39,493 nt of DNA from Enterocloster hominis (ex Liu et al. 2021) (GCA_014385265.1 JACRTJ010000023.1:1-39493); one strand, 5' to 3'; positions 1 through 8,151 are shown, counted from the stretch's first letter. Translations and numbers: made by a program. The notes: generated from the sequence alone by a model not told the origin.

Positions 1-25
1 CAGCAATTTTAGTCTGCTTTCTCAT
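1..25 (-). CDS. 5' end of a secreted protein gene (partial, runs off the window)
   Basis: Only the first eight codons (MRKQTKIA) lie inside the window, reading leftwards from the ATG at 25-23. They and the whole upstream leader are nearly identical to the start of the secreted repeat protein at 15072, where the same residues open a signal peptide. The gene is therefore very probably a paralogue that is exported and may carry cell-wall-binding repeats. The GGAGAG ribosome-binding site and a near-consensus promoter at 121-93 are present. What follows the signal peptide cannot be seen. Confidence 0.7.
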
Positions 26-119
26 AATTAATGCACTCTCCTTTTTTTCTTTTTGAAACTTTTTTGAAATTCCTAATTGCATTACGAGGAACATTATACT
101 TCTTATAAGAGAAATTATC
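1..119 (-). repeat. Inverted repeat copy A (promoter, leader and first codons)
   Basis: Read on the minus strand from 119 to 1, this segment aligns without gaps to 14978-15096 on the plus strand, with 6 mismatches in 119 bases by eye (about 95%). Five of the six lie just downstream of the -10 box. The leader, ribosome-binding site and first eight codons are identical. The repeat may continue left of the window. It is inverted relative to copy B, so the two copies flank about 15 kb. Confidence 0.9.
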
Positions 120-121
120 AA
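93..121 (-). promoter_or_regulatory. Sigma-A promoter of the truncated secreted-protein gene
   Basis: On the minus strand a -35 box TTGATA (121-116) and a perfect -10 box TATAAT (98-93) are separated by 17 bases. This is stronger on paper than the equivalent promoter of copy B, whose -35 reads CCGATA at the same spacing. Confidence 0.75.
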
Positions 122-296
122 TAGTTTTTTTACATTTTTCGCAAGTTTTGCAAAGGATGTAAGCTTTTGACTCCTCTGGGAAGTATTCCGTACCTCCGAT
201 ACATCCACATTATAGTATAGTTTCTTAAGAATTTCCATAACTTTTATCTGTTTATTTTCTTACGGATTCTTTACGAAACTTCATTTTTATGGCTAT

Positions 297-318
297 ATTG
301 TACTTATATTGGTACAAT
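297..318. promoter_or_regulatory. Perfect 7-bp inverted repeat, possible operator
   Basis: ATTGTAC (297-303) and GTACAAT (312-318) are separated by 8 bases. The site lies between the divergent minus-strand secreted-protein gene and the choline gene at 446, about 18 bases upstream of the latter's -35 box. It could bind a dimeric regulator, for example the HTH domain of the adjacent fusion protein, but no known operator was recognised. The rest of 122-335 is AT-rich with no gene. Confidence 0.35.
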
Positions 319-335
319 CCTTCATTTTTACCCTC

Positions 336-363
336 TTGCAATTTCAATTTGGTATGGTATAAT
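336..363 (+). promoter_or_regulatory. Sigma-A promoter of the choline fusion gene
   Basis: -35 TTGCAA (336-341), 16-base spacer, -10 TATAAT (358-363) with an extended TGG just before it. The start codon lies about 80 bases downstream and is preceded by GGAGGA at 432-437. Confidence 0.7.
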
Positions 364-445
364 GTTCATATCTTTAATTTTATTGTTTTTTTTGAACATA
401 TAATTTTCATCTGATTTCGTTCAATTTCTATGGAGGAATACGATT

Positions 446-2290
446 ATGGATCGTTTTGGACTGCTGTGCAGAAATATTTATGAGAAGAAAAAGATCACTC
501 AGAGGGAACTGGCGGCAGCCATGGACCTTTCCCTGGGGACCTGCAACCATCTGATCCGGGATGCCCTGGCCGATGGACTGATCGCCCTGGATCCCCAGAC
601 GGGAGAATATTCCTTATTAAAAAAGGGCGTGGAACTGCTCCAGAAGTACCGGGTCAACAGCGCCGTTATCCTGGCGGCAGGATTCGGCTCCCGTTTTGTG
701 CCATTGACCTTTGAAACGCCGAAAGGGCTTCTGGAGGTGTTCGGGGAACGCATGATCGAGCGTCAGATCAACCAGCTCCACGAGGCCGGGATCATGGATA
801 TCACCATCGTGGTGGGGTATCTGAAGGAGAAATTTGAGTACCTCATTGATAAATTCGGCGTAAAGCTGCTTTACAACCCGGAATACCACAATAAGAACAC
901 ACTGACCACCGTTTACCGGGCCCGGGACTGCTTCAAGGGAAAAAACACGTATCTTTTATCCTCAGATAACTGGATCCGCGAAAACATGTACCATACATAC
1001 GAGTGCGGCGCATGGTATTCTTCTGTATATATGGAAGGCGCCACCTCTGAATGGTGCCTGGAGGCCAGCAAAAAGGGGCTGCTCACCGGAGTGGCCGTAG
1101 GCGGCTCTGATTCCTGGGTCATGTACGGGCCGGTTTACTTTTCCCGGGAATTTTCCGAGGAGTTTTTCCCCGTGCTGGAAAAATATTATGAGACCCCCGG
1201 AACCGAGCAGATGTACTGGGAACAGGTTCTGGCAGACCTGCTGAATGGAACGGCAGGAGAACACGTTCCGTCCATGGCAAAGTACCCGGCTCCCAAAATG
1301 TACATCAACCGTCAGCCGGAAAACCAGGTGTATGAGTTCGAGAACCTGGAGGAGCTGCGGGTATTCGATGAAAAGTACCGGAACAATTCCAACAATGCGG
1401 CCATGGAGCTGGTGGCAGAAGTCCTCCATATCCCGGAATCCGAGGTGACCGATCTGAAATGCCTAAAGACAGGCATGACCAATAAATCATTCCTTTTTAA
1501 AGCCAGGGAGCGGTCGTATATCTGCCGGATCCCGGGGCCTGGAACCGATCTTCTCATCAACCGGGCCCAGGAAAAAGCCGTTTATGACGCCATCAAGCCC
1601 CTGGGGATCTCTGAGCATGTGATCTATATGAGCGGCGACACAGGTTATAAGATCTCTGAATTTTATGAAGGCGCACGAAATGGAGATCCCAGAAGCTGGC
1701 AGGACGTGGCCCGCTGTATGGAGCTGGTCCATCGCCTCCATAATTCCGGTATCCAGGTGGACCATTCCTTCGATATGAGAGAGCGGATCGACTTTTATGA
1801 GTCCATCTGTAAGGGCTATGAAAAAAATCTTTTTGAGGATTACGATCATGTGCGCGGCCACATGAACACGCTTTTAAAGCGTCTGGACCGTCTGGACCGC
1901 AAAAAGACCCTCTGCCACATTGACAGCGTCTGCGATAACTTCCTTTTCCTGCCGGATGGCGGGATCCGGCTCATCGACTGGGAGTACGCCGGAATGTGCG
2001 ACCCCATGATCGATGTCAGCATGGCTGCGATTTATTCTTATTATAATGAGGAAGAGGCTGAAAAGCTCCTTGCCATATATTGCAGCGGAAATATCTCTGC
2101 CGAGGACCGGTTCGTTTATTATTCCTATATTGCCCTGGGCGGCTTTTTATGGTGCCTGTGGGCCGTATACAAAAGCAGTATCGGCGATGAGTTTGGAGAA
2201 TACACGCTGATCATGTACCGGTACGCCAAGGAGTACTATAAAAAGATCGTTACCGATCCGGCCTTTCTCCTGATCGGGTCTGATTTTTAA
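446..2290 (+). CDS. HTH - phosphocholine cytidylyltransferase (LicC-like) - choline kinase (LicA-like) fusion
   Basis: This 614-residue protein joins three modules. Residues 1-68 resemble a winged helix (ITQRELAAAMDLSLGTCNHL looks like its helix-turn-helix). Residues 72-310 form a sugar-phosphate-type nucleotidyltransferase with the signature LAAGFGSRFVPLTFETPK at 76-93. Residues 325-614 form a choline-kinase / APH-type kinase with catalytic HIDSVCDNFL (491-500) and the metal-binding LIDWEY (509-514). In known families LicA phosphorylates choline and LicC makes CDP-choline for decorating surface glycans. The neighbouring gene encodes a lysozyme with choline-binding-type repeats, which fits that role. 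The transferase (LicD) and choline importer (LicB) are not in the window. The HTH suggests self-regulation, which is inference. Another small amino alcohol or sugar substrate is possible. The start has GGAGGA eight bases upstream. Confidence 0.82.
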   Translation: MDRFGLLCRNIYEKKKITQRELAAAMDLSLGTCNHLIRDALADGLIALDPQTGEYSLLKKGVELLQKYRVNSAVILAAGFGSRFVPLTFETPKGLLEVFGERMIERQINQLHEAGIMDITIVVGYLKEKFEYLIDKFGVKLLYNPEYHNKNTLTTVYRARDCFKGKNTYLLSSDNWIRENMYHTYECGAWYSSVYMEGATSEWCLEASKKGLLTGVAVGGSDSWVMYGPVYFSREFSEEFFPVLEKYYETPGTEQMYWEQVLADLLNGTAGEHVPSMAKYPAPKMYINRQPENQVYEFENLEELRVFDEKYRNNSNNAAMELVAEVLHIPESEVTDLKCLKTGMTNKSFLFKARERSYICRIPGPGTDLLINRAQEKAVYDAIKPLGISEHVIYMSGDTGYKISEFYEGARNGDPRSWQDVARCMELVHRLHNSGIQVDHSFDMRERIDFYESICKGYEKNLFEDYDHVRGHMNTLLKRLDRLDRKKTLCHIDSVCDNFLFLPDGGIRLIDWEYAGMCDPMIDVSMAAIYSYYNEEEAEKLLAIYCSGNISAEDRFVYYSYIALGGFLWCLWAVYKSSIGDEFGEYTLIMYRYAKEYYKKIVTDPAFLLIGSDF

Positions 2291-2295
2291 ATTTG

Positions 2296-2335
2296 TCCCG
2301 GAATTCCGGAAAATGTGGCAGAACTCCGGGATTTT
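2296..2335 (+). terminator. Weak hairpin after the choline fusion gene
   Basis: TCCCGGA (2296-2302) pairs with TCCGGGA (2325-2331), followed only by a short TTTT. It may attenuate rather than terminate, and readthrough into the lysozyme gene is possible. Confidence 0.35.
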
Positions 2336-2380
2336 GGCCCACTTTTGTAATAAATTATTCAAGACTCCATTGGGATTATA

Positions 2381-2389
2381 TGGTATAAT
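2381..2389 (+). promoter_or_regulatory. Extended -10 promoter of the lysozyme gene
   Basis: TGGTATAAT (2381-2389) is a perfect -10 hexamer with an extended TGn element. No good -35 box stands 16-18 bases upstream. The extended -10 of the choline fusion gene is the same TGGTATAATs-type sequence, so the two may be expressed together. Confidence 0.55.
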
Positions 2390-2435
2390 CAACATAGAAG
2401 TTTTTCGGAACTATTTTACCATGAGGGGGATTTCT

Positions 2436-4580
2436 ATGATACAAAGGAAGCGGCTGGCTGCAGCTCTGTTAAGCCTGACTATGGCGTTTGCAGCCGTATA
2501 TCCCGCCGTCCCGTCTTTTGCGGCGGCCTGGGAACGGAATGCCAACGGCTCCTATGTGGCGGCAGACGGCTCTGCACTCACAGGGATCACAGCCAGGGGC
2601 ATTGATGTTTCCCACTGGAAGCAGTCCATCAACTGGAACGCCGTGGCGGCGGACGATGTGCAGTTCGTTATGCTGGGAACCAAATATAACAACGAGGTGG
2701 ATCCATATTTCAGCGTCAATGCAGTAAACGCCTTCAATGCAGGACTGAAGGTGGGCGCTTATATTTATTCCTATGCCACCACAACGGCCGCAGCGGAGGC
2801 GGAGGCGGATTTTGTACTGAATCTGATCAAGGACTATCCCATTTCTTATCCGGTGGTGCTCGATGTGGAGTCCACGGAAATGAGCGCGCTGACCCCTGCC
2901 CAGCTGGCGGATGTGATCAATGCATTCTGTAAGAAGGTGGAGGCCGCCGGATATTATCCCATGGTCTACACCAATGATTACTGGCTTTCCCAGAAGATCG
3001 ATATGACCAAGGTTCCCTACGACGTATGGGTGGCCCGGTATAACGCAAAGCCAGCCTATGCAGGCGCGGCCATGTGGCAGGCCACCAACGAGGGGCAGAT
3101 CGACGGTGTCAACGGAAATGTGGATATCAACTTTGTCTTTAAGGATCTGTCAGCCAAGCTGCCTGCTGACCGGTGGCGGCTGATCGACGGGAAATGGTAT
3201 TATTATAAGAATTATGTAAAGCAGACCGGCTGGATCAACGACGGACAGAGCTGGTACTATATGAATTCTGACGGCACCCAGTATAAGGGATGGCTGCTTC
3301 TGGATAATTCTTATTATTATCTGCTTCCTAAAACCGGGCAGATGATGACCGGATGGCAGACCATCGACGGGAAATGGTACTATCTGAAGACAGACGGAAG
3401 GATGGCCAGCGAATGGCTCCAGGATAATGGAAAATGGTATTATCTTCTGGACGGGGCCATGGTCACCGGATGGCTCCGGATCGGCACCGACTACTATTAT
3501 CTGAAGGGCGACGGATCCATGGTCACCGGATGGCGGAAAATGGACGGCGCGTTTTATTACTTTGCCAGCGATGGGCGGCTGGTACGCGGATGGCTGAACC
3601 TGGACGGAAAATATTATTATATGAAGGCAGACGGTACCATGGTCACCGGATGGCAGACCATCGACAATGTGACGTATTTCTTCAATCCCGACGGTGATAT
3701 GGCCTCGGGCTGGACAGTCATCGACAATTACTGGTACTACTTTAACGGGAATGGACAGATGATGACTGGATGGCTCCAGCTGGACGGCCGGTACTATTAT
3801 CTCCATACAGACGGACGCATGGTCACCGGATGGCAGAGTGACGGCACCCACAAATATTATATGGATAAGACATCCGGCAAAATGGCTGTGGGATGGAAGC
3901 AGATCGACGGAGCCTGGTATTATTTCAACCCCTCGGGCCATATGGTCACCGGATGGGTCAAGGATAATGGTAAGTATTATTACATGAATCCGTCGGATGG
4001 AAAGATGATCTCCAATGGCTCCTACGCGATCAATAATATCAACTATACCTTTGACAACTCAGGCGTATGCCTCAATGAGGCCTCTGCCATTGACGGGGGC
4101 TCGGCTGGCAGCGTATATTCACCGCCGTCCGGAAATTCTGGAAATTCTGGAATTACCGGAAACCAGGTGACCAACGGCACCTCCTCTCCGGGAGGGATGT
4201 CTGCCGGAAATACGGGTACAGGGGCTCCCGGAGGCAGCGCTCCGGATACAAATTCTGCTCCCGGCGGAAATGGGATCACCACCGTGAATCCCGGAAGTAC
4301 CTCCGGCCCCGGCGGAAGTTCCGGAAACTCTGGCAGCACGGCCGGTCCGGGCGGCAGCAACGGCATGTCGGCCGGAAATTCCAGCATACCGTCCCCAGGC
4401 GGCAGCAATGTCCCCTCCGCCAATCCGGGAGCCAGCTCCGGCCCCGGCGGATCGTCGGGCAGCTCCAGCATCACGGTTCCTGGCGGAACAAGCTGTGATT
4501 CCCCGTCCTGCGGTTCCGGAAGCTCCGGCTCTTCTGATTCGGATGGATTAAAGGAATTCCAGACCGGCGGGCCGAAATAA
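2436..4580 (+). CDS. Secreted GH25 lysozyme with choline-binding-type repeats
   Basis: The protein is 714 residues from the ATG at 2436, chosen because GAGGGGGA sits just before it and a signal peptide starts there (residues 1 to about 30). Residues 52-240 are a glycoside hydrolase family 25 muramidase with the expected acidic residues: D57 in GIDVSHW, D143 and E145 in VLDVES, and D230 near the end. Residues 247-570 hold about 15 repeats of roughly 20 residues of the type DGKWYYLKTDGRMVTGW, as in choline- and glucan-binding cell-wall proteins. Residues 590-714 are a low-complexity Gly/Ser/Pro tail with repeated PGGS and GNSG units and no sortase motif. The protein probably cuts peptidoglycan while bound to phosphocholine-bearing wall polymer, matching the adjacent choline activation gene. 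The 15-mer ATGGTCACCGGATGG occurs five times in the repeat DNA, so repeat number may vary. Confidence 0.92.
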   Translation: MIQRKRLAAALLSLTMAFAAVYPAVPSFAAAWERNANGSYVAADGSALTGITARGIDVSHWKQSINWNAVAADDVQFVMLGTKYNNEVDPYFSVNAVNAFNAGLKVGAYIYSYATTTAAAEAEADFVLNLIKDYPISYPVVLDVESTEMSALTPAQLADVINAFCKKVEAAGYYPMVYTNDYWLSQKIDMTKVPYDVWVARYNAKPAYAGAAMWQATNEGQIDGVNGNVDINFVFKDLSAKLPADRWRLIDGKWYYYKNYVKQTGWINDGQSWYYMNSDGTQYKGWLLLDNSYYYLLPKTGQMMTGWQTIDGKWYYLKTDGRMASEWLQDNGKWYYLLDGAMVTGWLRIGTDYYYLKGDGSMVTGWRKMDGAFYYFASDGRLVRGWLNLDGKYYYMKADGTMVTGWQTIDNVTYFFNPDGDMASGWTVIDNYWYYFNGNGQMMTGWLQLDGRYYYLHTDGRMVTGWQSDGTHKYYMDKTSGKMAVGWKQIDGAWYYFNPSGHMVTGWVKDNGKYYYMNPSDGKMISNGSYAINNINYTFDNSGVCLNEASAIDGGSAGSVYSPPSGNSGNSGITGNQVTNGTSSPGGMSAGNTGTGAPGGSAPDTNSAPGGNGITTVNPGSTSGPGGSSGNSGSTAGPGGSNGMSAGNSSIPSPGGSNVPSANPGASSGPGGSSGSSSITVPGGTSCDSPSCGSGSSGSSDSDGLKEFQTGGPK

Positions 4581-4585
4581 GCGGT

Positions 4586-4637
4586 AAAAAAATCCGCTGG
4601 AGGATGTATCTGATCACATCTTCCGGCGGATTTTTCT
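4586..4637. terminator. Bidirectional terminator between the lysozyme gene and larC
   Basis: AAAAATCCGC (from 4586) pairs with GCGGATTTTT (ending 4635) with a long imperfect stem between. A-rich and T-rich flanks allow it to end transcripts from both convergent genes. Confidence 0.85.
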
Positions 4638-4653
4638 ATTTTTCCTTTTTTCT

Positions 4654-6009
4654 CTATTTCTCTATCTCTTTCCGGATCTCCTCCAGAGGCCGGCCTGTTT
4701 TTTTCGCAATGGCGGCCAGATCTTCATATTCCAGCTTGGTTCTGGTAACGCCATGGCCCTGGGAGATCTTTTTCCGCACGGGTCCATAAGCCGTTTCCAC
4801 AGTTTCCTCCCGGCGCTTCAGAGTGAACCTCCGGCTGATATGCTCCCGGACGCCCAGCGTCGTGGTGTGCCGGAACAGCAGCTCCACCATCTTTTCTTCG
4901 TCCTCCCGTCTGCACATACAAGTCAGAAGGACACCGGGACGGCTCTTTTTCATCCCCACAGGGACCGTATAGACCTCCAGGGCTCCGGCTTCGAACAGCG
5001 CCTCCTCCGCAAAGCCAACGGCCTCTGCAGTCATGTCGTCCAGGTTGCAGGACAGCTCTGCGATCTCGTCTCCAGTCTCAGCGGTATCCCCCAGAAAGGC
5101 CCGGACACAGTTGGCCCGCTCGAAATCCTTTTTACCCATTCCGTATCCGATCTTTGACGTGGTCATCACCGGCATTTCCCGGAATTCTTTGACAAAATGC
5201 TTTAAGAGGGCCGCACCGGTGGGGGTGCAGAGCTCTCCCTGTACCTGGGTGCTGTATGCGGGGATCCCCTGTAAAATATGGGCCGTGGCCGGAGCCGGGA
5301 CTGGAAGGATCCCATGGGCACAGTGAACATGGCCGCTTCCCACATGGACCGGAGAGGCGATGATCTGATCCGCTCCCAATTCATGGAACAGAAGGCATAC
5401 ACCTGCAATATCTGCCACCGCATCCATGGTACCTACCTCATGGAAATGGATCTGGTCCACCGGCATTCCGTGGGCATGGGACTCGGCCTCGGCGATCAGG
5501 GCATAAACTGCCTTCATGTCTTCCTTCACCGGGTCTGGAATATCCAGACCGTCAATGATGGAGGCGATGCCTGCCATGGTGGAGTGATGATGGTGATGAT
5601 GGGAATGATCATGTCCGTCGTGGCTGTGGACGTGTTCACCATGGTGATGGTCATGGCTGTGGGCATCATGGTCCTCATGGTGGTGGTCATGGCCATCGTG
5701 GCTGTGGACATGGCTGTGAAGCCCGTCAGCGGCAGCGGATTCGCAGGCTTCATGGGAATGGGTGTGGGCGTGTCCATGATCATGAACGTCCTCGCTCTCC
5801 TCTTCCTCCCCGAAAACAGTCACATTCATATGTGTTCCCGTGATCCCGCATTTTACGGCCGGTTCCGCTTCCACCTTCACGCCAGGCAGACCCAGTCCGT
5901 TCATTTTTCCAAGAAATTCTTCCTGCTTTTCCGGACACAGCTCTAAAAGCGCCGCCATGAGCATATCTCCCGCGGCCCCCATGCCGCAGTCCAGGTAAAT
6001 CGTTCTCAT
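4654..6009 (-). CDS. larC: Nickel-pincer cofactor biosynthesis protein LarC, uninterrupted and His-rich
   Basis: This 451-residue protein belongs to the LarC / TIGR00299 family, which inserts nickel into the pyridinium pincer cofactor of lactate racemase and related enzymes. The N-terminus MRTIYLDCGMGAAGDM is typical, and the central HFHEVGTMDAVADI and LSCNLDDMT blocks fit the family. Residues 76-142 form a histidine-rich insert with 31 His in 67 residues, a plausible nickel-holding segment. In Lactiplantibacillus plantarum LarC is split into two frames joined by programmed frameshifting; here it is one continuous frame. It starts 13 bases after larB ends, so the two form one transcript ending at 4586. 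LarE and LarA are not in the window. Confidence 0.93.
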   Translation of the reverse strand: MRTIYLDCGMGAAGDMLMAALLELCPEKQEEFLGKMNGLGLPGVKVEAEPAVKCGITGTHMNVTVFGEEEESEDVHDHGHAHTHSHEACESAAADGLHSHVHSHDGHDHHHEDHDAHSHDHHHGEHVHSHDGHDHSHHHHHHSTMAGIASIIDGLDIPDPVKEDMKAVYALIAEAESHAHGMPVDQIHFHEVGTMDAVADIAGVCLLFHELGADQIIASPVHVGSGHVHCAHGILPVPAPATAHILQGIPAYSTQVQGELCTPTGAALLKHFVKEFREMPVMTTSKIGYGMGKKDFERANCVRAFLGDTAETGDEIAELSCNLDDMTAEAVGFAEEALFEAGALEVYTVPVGMKKSRPGVLLTCMCRREDEEKMVELLFRHTTTLGVREHISRRFTLKRREETVETAYGPVRKKISQGHGVTRTKLEYEDLAAIAKKTGRPLEEIRKEIEK

Positions 6010-6022
6010 TTCGTTTCCTCCT

Positions 6023-6814
6023 CTATCCCTTCATATGATTGATCATGCTGGCCAGATATCCGGCCCCGAATCCATTGTCTATATTTACCACACTGACCCC
6101 GCTGGCACAGGAATTCAGCATGGAAAGCAGGGCTGAGACGCCGTGAAATGAGGCGCCGTAGCCAATGCTGGTGGGAACTGCAATGACCGGGCAGTCCGCC
6201 AGGCCGCCAATGACGCTGGCCAGGGCTCCCTCCATTCCAGCGATGGCGATGATCACCCGGGCGCTCATGATGGTATCCATATGCGCCACCAGGCGGTGCA
6301 GGCCTGCAACCCCCACATCGTAAAGCCGTTCTACCTGGTTTCCCAGGGCCTCGGCTGTCAGGGCTGCCTCCTCAGCCACCGGGATATCGCTGGTCCCTCC
6401 AGTGGCGACCACGATCGTGCCGACTCCGTCCTTTTCCGGAAAGTCCCCGCATATGCCGATCCCGGTACCGTCAAAATACCGGAAGCCGGCTCCATCTTCA
6501 AACTTCTGTTTCAGGAGATCTTCCGTATGACGGGCCTTTTCCGGGTCCATCCGTGTGATCAGGACCAGTTCCTGGCCGCGCTTTTTCATCGCCTCCACGA
6601 TCCCGGCGATCTGCTCCGCTGTTTTTCCCGCTCCGTAGATCACCTCAGCGATCCCCTGGCGCAGCCGCCGGTGGGTATCTAGCTTGGCAAACCCCAGCTC
6701 ATCAAAGCCTGCCTCTGAAAATGGCTCTTTTTTCAGCTCCAGGACCGCCTGGTCCACAGAAAGCTCCCCGGATGCCACCCGGTTCAGCATGGTCCGTATA
6801 TCTTCCATATACAT
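6023..6814 (-). CDS. larB: LarB, pyridinium-3,5-biscarboxylate mononucleotide synthase
   Basis: At 263 residues this is a full-length LarB, which carboxylates and hydrolyses nicotinic acid adenine dinucleotide in the first step of nickel-pincer cofactor synthesis. The C-terminal half has the AIR-carboxylase-like fold: VVATGGTSDIPVAEEA, then AGMEGALASVIGGL, PVIAVPTSIGYGAS and the end NIDNGFGAGYLA. It is directly followed by larC. AAAGGAGA precedes the ATG at 6814; a second ATG two codons later (6808) has a more usual spacing and is an equally good start. Confidence 0.93.
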   Translation of the reverse strand: MYMEDIRTMLNRVASGELSVDQAVLELKKEPFSEAGFDELGFAKLDTHRRLRQGIAEVIYGAGKTAEQIAGIVEAMKKRGQELVLITRMDPEKARHTEDLLKQKFEDGAGFRYFDGTGIGICGDFPEKDGVGTIVVATGGTSDIPVAEEAALTAEALGNQVERLYDVGVAGLHRLVAHMDTIMSARVIIAIAGMEGALASVIGGLADCPVIAVPTSIGYGASFHGVSALLSMLNSCASGVSVVNIDNGFGAGYLASMINHMKG

Positions 6815-7074
6815 TCTTCTCCTTTACCCTATTCTAACCATCGGAGTTCCAGGGGTTGGGCATAAGGCTTGATTTTCTAAAGAAAATCCCAAAAAAATCC
6901 GATTTTTTTGGGCATACACTAGAAAAAGGCCATTCTATGCCCAATCCTGCGGTTGCAGGCGCAAAGATCTGCTCCAAAAGCCCAGAAACCTGCGGCACAG
7001 ACTCAGAAGTCTGCTCCAAAAGCCCAGAAACCGGCAGTACGAACCTAAATTCACCAGCCGGTCCCACTATTTTG
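6815..7074 (-). repeat. Structured, repeat-bearing gap upstream of larB
   Basis: No convincing gene lies here. It holds a perfect 25-base palindrome (6888-6912: CCC, seven A, TC, mirrored), a smaller hairpin GATTTTCT/AGAAAATC (6871-6888), and GGGCATA or its complement three times (6858, 6910, 6936), the latter two forming a stem. A 23-bp direct repeat beginning TCTGCTCC occurs at 6968-6990 and 7010-7032, exactly 42 bases apart. Because 42 is divisible by three, open frames on both strands show repeated peptides (VSGLLEQ, CSKSPET), but neither has a good ribosome-binding site. It may be a dispersed intergenic element, a larB leader RNA, or both. Confidence 0.55.
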
Positions 7075-7127
7075 AAAAAGCCATGAAAAGAAAGCCCCGC
7101 CTGCGGCGGGTGCGTTCCCTTCATGGC
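7075..7127 (-). terminator. Terminator of the trpS - FAH family gene pair
   Basis: On the minus strand GCCATGAA (7127-7120) pairs with TTCATGGC (7087-7080), enclosing an inner GC-rich hairpin CCCGCC/GGCGGG, and is followed by TTTTT (7079-7075). It lies about 130 bases after the FAH family stop codon. Confidence 0.75.
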
Positions 7128-7257
7128 AAACTCTGCTTCTATATGATTCTGTTCTGTTCCGGAGCGGCCCGGTCCCTTCAGCATCCCAAAGCTCCTGTCT
7201 GTCCAGAAGATCCGCGAAGGCAGCCATGCCGCTGGGCGCAGGGAAATCTTCTTCCCC

Positions 7258-8151
7258 CTACTCCACCACCGGATTTTTCAGTGTTCCGATCCCCTCGATC
7301 ACACACTCGACCACATCTCCCGGTTTGAGGAATCTGGGCGGATCAAAGCCCATTCCCACGCCTGCTGGCGTTCCGGTGGCGATGATGGTACCGGCCTTCA
7401 GGGTCATGCCGCGGCTCAGCTCACTGACCACTTCTGCGATCCCGTGAATGAACTGTTCCGTGTTGGAATCCTGGCGCAGCTCTCCGTTGACACGGGACTG
7501 GATCCTGAGCTTTGGCGGAAATTCCACGCTGTCGGCGGTGACGATCCAGGGCCCCAGGGGCGTAAATCCATCCAGGCTCTTCCCGAAATACCACTGTCTG
7601 TGGGCCGTCTGCACCTCCCTGGCGCTGACGTCGTTCATAATGGTATAACCAAAAATATAATCCTCCACATCCTCCAAAGCCACGTCCTTAGCATCCTTTT
7701 TCAGGATCACCGCCAGCTCTGCCTCATAGTCCAGCTGGCTCGTAAGCTCTTTGTGGGATGGGATCCCATCGCCGGGATCCGTGGCCCGGTTGACCCGCTT
7801 GGAAAAATACACCGCCTGATCCGGCTTGGAAAATGCTTCCTTTTTAAACCTGGCGGATTCCTCCGCGTGGGCCAGATAGTTGATCCCCAGGCAGATGATA
7901 TCCTGGTCCGGCACCGGGATCGGGGCCATGATCTTTATGTCCTCCAGAGGCGCGGCATTGGATACCTCATAGGGAGGAAGCCCGGAAATATGGTCCAGGA
8001 GCTCCAGTTCCGACGGTCCGATCTCCCGTATGACCTCCTTCATGGTCCGGTATTCCATTCCCGCCGCAGAAAGGGGATACACGAAGGTCCCTTCCCTGTT
8101 CAGTACTCCTGTCAGCTCTTTTTTATTTATGGCATAGGTCAAAAGCTTCAT
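7258..8151 (-). CDS. Fumarylacetoacetate hydrolase (FAH) family protein
   Basis: 297 residues. The C-terminal two thirds is a FAH-family fold, as in 2-hydroxyhepta-2,4-diene-1,7-dioate isomerases, acylpyruvases and oxaloacetate tautomerases. Visible family motifs are ICLGINYLAHAEE, the metal-binding stretch LDYEAELAVILKKDAKD, FGYTIMNDVSARE, the GKSLDGFTPLGPW block, and TGTPAGVGMGF near the end. The exact substrate cannot be read from sequence. It follows trpS by 21 bases with GAGGAGG before its ATG, so it is probably cotranscribed with trpS, although no functional link is obvious. A hairpin terminator follows at 7127-7075. Confidence 0.88.
   Translation of the reverse strand: MKLLTYAINKKELTGVLNREGTFVYPLSAAGMEYRTMKEVIREIGPSELELLDHISGLPPYEVSNAAPLEDIKIMAPIPVPDQDIICLGINYLAHAEESARFKKEAFSKPDQAVYFSKRVNRATDPGDGIPSHKELTSQLDYEAELAVILKKDAKDVALEDVEDYIFGYTIMNDVSAREVQTAHRQWYFGKSLDGFTPLGPWIVTADSVEFPPKLRIQSRVNGELRQDSNTEQFIHGIAEVVSELSRGMTLKAGTIIATGTPAGVGMGFDPPRFLKPGDVVECVIEGIGTLKNPVVE

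Noticed and set aside
3150..3941. Long minus-strand frame opposite the lysozyme repeats
   Set aside because: It mirrors the repeat periodicity of the real gene, has no ribosome-binding site, and its composition is a by-product of the repeats.
3440..3960. CRISPR-like direct repeats in the lysozyme gene
   Set aside because: The 15-mer repeats lie in frame within coding repeats of about 60 bases, with no unique spacers or cas genes.
5278..5946. Plus-strand frame rich in Met and Val opposite larC
   Set aside because: It is the complement of the histidine-rich coding stretch. The membrane-protein look comes from CAT/CAC codons read backwards.
4654..6009. Programmed frameshift in larC
   Set aside because: The reading frame is continuous for 451 residues, so no frameshift is needed.
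6834..7184. Frames on both strands between the FAH family gene and larB
   Set aside because: The minus frame runs through a terminator hairpin and the plus frame starts at TTG without a ribosome-binding site. The repeats explain the open frames.
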